DNA from: Typhlomys cinereus
Lineage: Eukaryota > Chordata > Mammalia > Rodentia > Platacanthomyidae
Direction of reading: 5' to 3'
Assembly: GCA_023101885.1 (NCBI GenBank)
Contig: JALPQD010000017.1
Span: forward strand, 528,928 to 592,927
DNA length: 64,000 nt
Numbering within the stretch: the first letter of the stretch is position 1; each line of letters opens with the position of its first letter. The notes below the pieces were generated by a model. That model had not been told where the DNA came from, searched no databases, and saw nothing but the letters and a program-made list of their open reading frames with translations. The translations under genes and the position numbers were made by a program. This document shows positions 57,601 to 64,000 of this stretch, piece by piece.

Positions 57601-57830
57601 TTCTCCTCCTCCTCTTCCTCTTCCTCTCCTCCTCCTCCTCCTCCTCCTCCTCCTCCTCCTCCTCCTCCTCCTCCTCCTCCTCCTCTTCCTCCTCCTCCTC
57701 TTCCTCTTCCTCTTCCTCTTCCTCCTCCTCGTCCTCCTCCTCCTCTTCCTCTTCCTCTTCCTCCTCTTCCTCTTCCTCTTCCTCTTCCTCTTCCTCTTTT
57801 TCTTCTTCTTCTTCTTCTTCTTCTTCTTCA
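57601..57830 (+). repeat. (TCC)n / (TTCCTC)n pyrimidine tract
   Basis: 230 bp of nearly pure pyrimidine on the plus strand: TCC repeats, then TCC/TTCC mixtures, then TTC repeats. Open frames of Ser, Leu, Glu or Lys/Arg runs across it are artefacts. Confidence 0.95.
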
Positions 57831-58883
57831 TACATTATTAACCCACAGAATGCACTGAGAAACAGAATCCACACAATAAGCAAACATAAACCTGTCCTTT
57901 GCCATCTTCCTGGAAGCTCAAGCGCAGTTCCCATCAGCCTTCCACCTCCTTTGCTCACCGAGTTTTAAACAAGTCCAGTTCTAGTCCCAGCTCCCATCAC
58001 GTGAAATCAGCTGAAGGGAGGACGAGTCTCCTCAAGCAGAGCAAGTTTCCTGAAAGCTCCTGAAGTTCCCTTCAAGGCCTGCAAGTTTGAGCCCATCTCA
58101 GCATTATGAAAGTGCACATTTCACAAGACGGCCTCTATTTGTGGGACCAAGCTTCCTCTGGCAGTGGCAGCAGTAATAGCTAGCTAGCAACCTTTTACTC
58201 GGTAGAATATGGCATGTCGAGAGAGCAAAGCTCCAATTCTGAGCTTATTAATAAAGACTACACAGCTTTGTGAAGATCAACGCTACAGACTGAGCTTTCT
58301 AAACTGAAAAAAAGGTTGTTCAAGCCTAGTCGTGTCATGAGATTTTTCCTGGGGACACCGAGTCACACCACAGGATTGCCCTGGTGAAAGGGCAATTGGA
58401 AAACAGATGTAAGAAAAAATTGTAAGACTCAAAACAACATCTTTCTTCAAGTATTCTCTTTCTTGTTATTAAGCGGCATCGGGAAGAGATGTTGGGGATT
58501 ATATTATTCTATCTTTCTTAATTCTTTTTAAGAATTTTAACTCTCAGTTAATTCTAGAATTCTGTCTCAATTTTTTGTAAAAGAATTAAGATAGAATCAT
58601 TAAAATCCCAATATCCATGTGTAGCTAGTCTTAAGTCCAAACTCTCTTTAATGATGCTTTAGAAACTAAGATCTTAGGCTACTGTGAAAAAATTAAAACA
58701 AGTAAAATGAGGGAGGGGAAGAGGAAGACAGAGAGATAAGGGAAATGGGGAGGGGAACCAAGCAAGTGCACAGCGCCCCACAGGAATCTAAATCAGTCCT
58801 GCATTTACCAGTAGTACTTTGGTACGGCCATCTTGAAATTGCTAATAGCTTTCAGTCCTTGAGTTGTTTTCTTTCTCCTTAGT
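57831..58883. other. Unannotated sequence
   Basis: The block at about 58120-58300 (GCTTATTAATAAAGACTACA and GATAATAGCTAGCTAGCA-like sequence) is repeat-free and could be conserved. I see no gene. Confidence 0.25.
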
Positions 58884-58954
58884 TTTGGCTCCAGATCCTG
58901 GGGTCTTATACATGTCAGATAAGTGCTCTACGCACTGAACTATACATCCAGCCT
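58884..58954 (-). mobile_element. ID-like SINE relic, antisense
   Basis: TTTTGGCTCCAGATCCTGGG, GTCTTATACATGTCAGATAA and GTGCTCTACGCACTGAACTA follow the antisense of an ID-type head (B box to A box). Confidence 0.6.
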
Positions 58955-59254
58955 AGGCACCCTTCATTTTCACTTGTCTAAGGATTCCCCAATTCTGGAG
59001 TCCATTCTAAGCCCAATCCTTTTTCTCTGATCACCCCATAAGAGGTTATAGAGACGCCCTCTCAGCTGAAGTTGGAAAACATTCCCACTGAAGCGGTCCA
59101 ACCATTTCATCTTTGCAAGTAAAGCTCACCACTAAAGAACTCCATTCCAGTTCACCAAACACTAAAAACCAACTTTGGAAGTGCTCCAACTCTTGAGTCC
59201 CTTCGTATTTTAAGTTTACGCGTTTTGAAAAATCCCAGGCCACAAAGCCAGCTG
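58955..59254. other. Unannotated sequence
   Basis: I see nothing I can name. Confidence 0.35.
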
Positions 59255-59420
59255 GACATTTTAAATGATGGGCAGGGCCCGAGTGTTATTTTTAAGCCAT
59301 TAAATGAATCCTTTCAAAGCTTGAACTTTTGCAAAGTTACTTCTGTGCCGAAAGCTTTTTAATGATCAGAAAATGGGAATTTGCAATAAAAATGTTGACA
59401 CAAGCCCACTCCAGGGCAGC
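59255..59420. promoter_or_regulatory. Candidate conserved non-coding element
   Basis: Repeat-free, with TTTTTAAGCCATTAAATGAA, AGCTTTTTAATGATCAG and GCAATAAAAATG. Texture only. Confidence 0.2.
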
Positions 59421-59764
59421 ATGTCTCTGCACTCGGTCTAGCGCGTGGGCAACCATGGTAATGAGGGCAACAGTCGTCACTGACGAGAACCAGGGGCCCT
59501 GAGCAAGCTTGGAGGTCAGAGCCTGTGAGTGTCTGAAGGAGGGATGGATTATGTCATTGGACTACACTGAGATCCTGCCAGTTCACTTGGCCGGTAGGAT
59601 CAGACTACGCTTATTGGATTGCATTTACTTGAAGGTGAAAAAAGACTGATACTGGTCCTGTTTAGACAGAGATAAAGCTTAAGGAACGGTTCTGAGAGGT
59701 AAGGCTTGAATGTTCAGACACTGACATTATCTTGCTGATAGAGTGTGTTGAATCATTTTAAGGG

Positions 59765-59765
<1 letters not shown>
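59421..59765. other. Unannotated sequence
   Basis: I see no gene or repeat. Confidence 0.35.
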
Positions 59766-59824
<59 letters not shown>

Positions 59825-59825
59825 C
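59766..59825 (+). repeat. (CT)n microsatellite
   Basis: About 28 CT units. It leads into CTCTCCCAG, a T-run and CCTTTCAG. Confidence 0.95.
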
Positions 59826-60240
59826 CCAGTTTTTTTTTTTTCCTTTCAGAATTTGGAACCACTTTCAAACTTTTTAATGATTTTGCTCTTTCAGATTCAG
59901 AAGCCAAGGGCTGGGCGCTTCACCACCTCGCCCATCTTCAATGTTATGTGGAGCTGAAATGGCATCGGTGTTTTTCGTTAGCAGCAGCTTAATGTATGTG
60001 GCCCTGCTTGGTGCCAATCCATCGCCCTTTGTAGTCCATCCGCATCGCCAACTGGAGGCACATCTCACGACAACACTTGTTAGCACTGGGACCGATTCAA
60101 CAGATGGAGTCCAAAAGACTGTTTACTCAAGTTCTGTAAAAATAGTGGCTTTAAAAACACATTGGCAATTTTATGGTAGATTGAAGAAGAAAAAAGAAAC
60201 TACTTATCATTTAGATTAGTTTTTCCCATAAGATTGTGAA
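59826..60240 (+). other. Splice-acceptor-like site and repeat-free block
   Basis: A long pyrimidine tract ends in TTTCAG (AG at 59848-59849), followed by a frame open from 59849 to a stop near 59989. A second TTTCAG sits at 59890-59894. The sequence has no repeat signature and reads like a conserved block or a cryptic exon. No donor site, transcript or protein match backs it. Confidence 0.2.
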
Positions 60241-60689
60241 AATGTTAAGGGAGATTAATCTCAGAGAGAAAAAAGCAAAAAGAAAAAGAAAGAAAAGAAG
60301 GCAGGCATACCTGGCATGGATTAGAAAAGCAAGTATTCAAATGAAGAATGGTTTTTCAGAGAGATGCCAAAGGTTGAACCTGAGGCTTTGGCTTCACCAA
60401 ACTACAAAGTATTTTCAATAAAATCAGTGTTTCTTTGGCAGCAATTGTTAATCACGCCATTTATCAGACTTAGTGCCTAGAAGTTAAATTTAAGACTTAA
60501 AGGACAACTGAGAGAGATTTAAGAACTTTCTATGATCCAGCCACACTGAAAGTGGACCACCAAACTTTAGAATTTTAAAATAATGAAAAAGAATCTTTGG
60601 CAATTGTCTGGTCTTGTGCATATAATAAGATATTCTGCCATGCTAGATTCACACTGAATCTGCACTGTCTTGTGATATCACTGTGGCAC
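60241..60689. other. Unannotated sequence
   Basis: A-rich stretch at 60260-60305. I see no gene. Confidence 0.35.
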
Positions 60690-61085
60690 TCTCAAGTTTC
60701 AACTTGGCAGTGGAGATCTGAGCCTTGAGGCATACTTGTGAAGAATCACTTGGTTAAGGCAAGCCTCTGAGATTATGTACTTGATGTGGGAAGATCCAGC
60801 CCACCGTAAGTGAGAGTATTAGGTGGTATTTCTCCCTGCATAGGTGAATAAGATGGAGGGAGGACTGATTGGTTTAGACAGACTGGCTGGCTAGAAGAGC
60901 CTCTCTCAGCCCCTCCTGTGGATATAGTGTGGGCTGTTCCCTTGGCTTCTAAGGCTGGTATGAACTTTCCTGCCACAATAACAGACTGCAATCTAAAGCG
61001 GTGAGCATGATATAAACCTATTGGTCTCCAAAATTAAGCAATTTAGGTAGGGGTCATGTATTTATCACAACTGAAGAGTATCTGA
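60690..61085 (+). mobile_element. Old rodent interspersed repeat, intact-order copy
   Basis: CAAGTTTCAACTTGGCAGTG, GAAGATCCAGCCCACCGTAA, AGACTGGCTGGCTAGAAGAG, GATATAGTGTGGGCTGTTCC, TATGAACTTTCCTGCC and ATGATATAAACCTATTGG run in the same order as the split element at 22.94-24.06 kb. Confidence 0.5.
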
Positions 61086-62439
61086 GACTATTTCCATAGC
61101 TACTTACTTATCATCCATGAGCATTGAACTATGGCCAGTGCATCTAAGAAATTAATGTAGAGCTTTATTTCATTCAAATGATCATCTGGCACTAAAGGCT
61201 ACTTTATTGGGTAACACATATGCTAGGTCAGACCCTATGTTATAGAGCAAAGAGATCCAAGAGAAATGCTGGCGTGTGTGTAAGTCTCTTGTTGTCTTGA
61301 TGAAAATAAGACTCAAGTGGGTGAGCTGCTTTCTGGGCATAGTGAAATCCCATGGTGCCAAAGCAAAGTGGGAAGAGTTAGGGTGTCCACTCATGTTTCT
61401 GCAGGACTTGCTGAGTCCAGCTTTAAAGTTTTATGAATTACTATCAGTGTTAGAGTTGGCCACGTTGGTGTAGCCAAATTCTCAATATCATCTTGGCGTT
61501 AGTAAAAAGGTGGAAATTAAAAGATCGATATCTCTGGTGTTGGTCTTGCACTTTGCTTTGGGAATTTTGCTTATCTGGAAAGCCTAATTTTAAAATCCTG
61601 GAGCCAAGAATTAAACTGAGGTAGATGGCTCATTAGTGTATGTTACAGCTTCTTATTGTATCACCACTCCTCAGAAACCAGCATTTTCTTAGACTTCTTT
61701 CAAAACCTCCACATGGTATATAAAAGAGCTCAACGTGTAATGGATATGGAATAATTCCTCCCAGAAGAGAACAAGATTTCCTTTAAATGATATCCTCTAA
61801 CAAGGTGAGGATTTGAGTCATCTGAAAAAGGGGGAGCAATTAAGTCACCTGCAATCTTTAATCCAAACTGAGTTTACCACTGGAAATACTCAAGCACGTA
61901 GCACCTTCTCATTCAGAGAACCCTTTAAACTGTATCTTCTCACACAATCCTATCAATTTTCTGACATGGAGAACACTGCAAATTCTTGTGTTGCAGTGGT
62001 CAGAAGTGAAATTTGGAGAGGTCAGGTGACGTGGCTACACCAAACTGCCTATGAAATCCGGAAAGCCACAGGATTCTGAATCTATGGGCTAGGCGTGTTT
62101 GTAGAGTGTCAGAGAGATGTGACCATAAGCATGGGCGAGAGACAACAGCATGACTTCAGTGACCTCGAATCTAACAAAGGTGCATGTTTAACACCTAGCC
62201 TTCGAGTACTAGGCAGCATCAATAAGATGAATGTTTCAGAGCCTCAGTCCTCAAAGTAATTTTCCTGGAAAGGCAGGCACTGAACAGACATGATGTAGGC
62301 TGGTGACCTTTGGGGGTGACAAGAAGTAGAGAAGTAAGGAAAGGGAATGCTCAAGACAACCAGCAAAGAGGCAAAGCAGAGAGGGACCAGGGACCAGGGA
62401 CCCCCACATGCTGCAGGTGACCTGGATGGTTGCTGATAA
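61086..62439. other. Unannotated sequence
   Basis: I see no gene or nameable repeat. Short open frames here have no recognisable domain. Confidence 0.35.
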
Positions 62440-62785
62440 ATGACCATCAAACGGCTTAAGGGAACAAGGGCTTTTATTCTCTTACTGATAGTCTGGTTAA
62501 AGTCTGTGGTCCAGCTTGACGGGACAGCATACACCAACACCAGGCTGAAGGAACTAGCCACAACTTGCCAGACCAGCATGTCTGGTCAAGTGTACACAAG
62601 AATGCCAACTCTCTCAACCAGCTCTCATGTTTTATTCCAGGGCCTAATCTCACTCACCTGGGCCTTCCCCATCAGTTGGACAATCTGCAGGTTTGCTCTG
62701 GTCTTCACCCAACCACTAATTCTCCACAAATGTGCCCAGAGCTCAAACCCTCAACCAACAAGTTGACACCTGTGCCTAACTGTGA
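62440..62785 (-). mobile_element. Probable old rodent interspersed repeat
   Basis: Ends in CAACAAGTTGACACCTGTGC and CTAACTGTGAC, the terminal segment type seen at 14.6 and 23.7 kb, with AGGGCTTTTATTCTCTTACT at the other end. Boundaries are approximate. Confidence 0.35.
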
Positions 62786-64000
62786 CACCACATGTCCACA
62801 GACAGCTTGGCAATTATAAGTTGAAAGTGACCATTGAGGATCTAGAGACACCAAGGCAGAAGAAGCGAACACCACAAGCCAGGATGCCCCCTTTCCCACA
62901 GTTCCTATTTCTCCACGGTGCTAGACAACCAAAGCCTTACACCGTACCAACTGAGAGGACCCATCCACCTGCCCCCCTCCAGGTGGGAGGCTGCCACTCG
63001 GGTATACTGCCAGCTGCTCCCAAGCTGGTTGGTACAGGTTGCCCACTGAGCTGTCAGGCTCCTCTGGGCTGCCAAAGCCAGCACTGCCCTCCAGCCCCAA
63101 GCCGGGCAAGCCCTTTGGAGGGCTTGGTTAATGCCACCTGTGCTGGCTGCTCCCATGATCCAGATAATCTTGCTGCCGTGGGCCTAAAGCAGGTGTCTTC
63201 CAGAGAGCAAGAATTCTGAAGACCCCGCCTTTGAAAAGGCGGCAACAGAAAGAAGCAGGAAGCCTGGAGACGTGACGGGCATTGAGAAGGAAAGAAGAAA
63301 ACAGAGCTGGGAATGAAGGCCGTGCGCAGGGAACAGGAGGTGAATCACTGGGATCCAAGAGGGTCTGAGCAACCGTCAGCTTCCAGTTTGAGCCACGCCC
63401 TGCCTCCGGGCAGGGAAGATCCGTTCTCCAGAATCAAGGAGGCTTTTTCAGGCTCTGCAGATGGTGAGCGCATCTCTCTTTCCCCAGCCGGTTCTGTTTT
63501 ATCAAACTACAGGACGCTGAAGACACACTTCCTGGACTTCATCAAAAATCCTTTGCTTTCCAGTGCTGTTTTCTTTACCAGGCTCAGCTGGGGCACTGGG
63601 GCTTCTGGGAAATGATCGGACAGACTCTTCCTGCTTCCCCCCAACTCTCCCCCGACACCATGATGCTTAGAAGACACATATGACCTTTGCAGTGATTTAT
63701 GTATCCTTTGAACACTCAATAATTGCCCATGATATCTGAATCACTCCTGCGCAAAGTTGATGAATACTTCTCTCTTAGGTCAGTTGTGTATAGTATAACA
63801 GAATGCATCGTGAACACCATGACTCTAAGAGACCCACAAGAACCAGCACATGCATGGTTCTCACATAGACAGTAGCTATTTACTTTCATTTTCTCTGTTC
63901 TCTCTCTATATATATATATACACATGAAGGGTAATATATATGTTCTTCAACAGTTTCATATAGGATCACAAGCAGTTTACGTCATTTCCACTCGTATTCC
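62786..64000. other. Unannotated sequence
   Basis: GC-richer than its surroundings, with overlapping open frames on both strands and no recognisable domain. A TA microsatellite lies at 63906-63922. Confidence 0.35.
63906..63922 (+). repeat. (TA)n microsatellite
   Basis: About eight TA units. Confidence 0.9.

Noticed and set aside
57536..57968. Poly-Ser, poly-Leu, poly-Glu and poly-Lys open frames
   Set aside because: Produced by the TCC tract.
6..63995. CRISPR array or prokaryotic system
   Set aside because: The tandem arrays have no unique spacers between units, and the whole window has vertebrate repeat content.

Overview
This window reads as nuclear, non-coding DNA from a myomorph (mouse-like) rodent. 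I find no protein-coding gene, rRNA, true tRNA gene or CRISPR array that the sequence supports. The rodent call rests on the repeats. There are many B2-superfamily SINEs with a tRNA-like head (TGGCTCAG-type A box, GAGTTC-type B box), a CA-repeat tail and an AATAAA end. There are also ID-like relics, long B3-like SINEs, rodent-type LINE-1 3' UTRs with a purine-rich tract, and many CA, GGAA and GAAA microsatellites. The main SINE family has a body that does not match what I remember of mouse or rat B2. It may be a lineage-specific relative, for example like the Dip elements of jerboas, but that is an inference.

Layout. 1-5.7 kb: unique DNA with interspersed repeats, ending in a minus-strand SINE whose CA tail has grown to about 680 bp. 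5.7-6.65 kb: a GC-rich block beside a 23-bp minisatellite that gives 18 perfect CCAAT boxes, with a TATA-like site and an ETS-like site on the minus strand. 7.7-15.1 kb: microsatellites, a SINE inserted into an older SINE, and a 55-bp minisatellite of 16 copies with higher-order structure. 15-21.9 kb: mostly unique DNA with homeodomain-motif-rich stretches. 22-24 kb: a cluster of old rodent repeats, one nested in another with a possible 8-bp target duplication. 25.3-26.3 kb: two SINEs, the second with a long GGAA/GAAA tail. 26-36 kb: AT-rich DNA with a two-copy tandem duplication and an ancient antisense LINE-1. 36-39.4 kb: a SINE, a 500-bp purine tract and a truncated LINE-1 3' end. 39.4-46.2 kb: mostly unique. 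46.2-49.1 kb: a LINE-1 that looks 5'-inverted (twin-primed). 49.1-52.6 kb: a rodent repeat and two SINEs with clear target-site duplications. 53.7-60.3 kb: AT-rich, TAAT-rich, repeat-poor stretches that look like conserved non-coding elements, separated by SINEs, a TCC tract and a CT tract that ends in a splice-acceptor-like site. 60.3-64 kb: old repeats and unique DNA.

Taken together this looks like an intergenic region or a large intron. The function-like candidates are the CCAAT-box array and the motif-rich blocks near 20.5, 53.8 and 54.2 kb. I cannot name a nearby gene. The many short open frames are what chance and low-complexity repeats give, and I leave them out.
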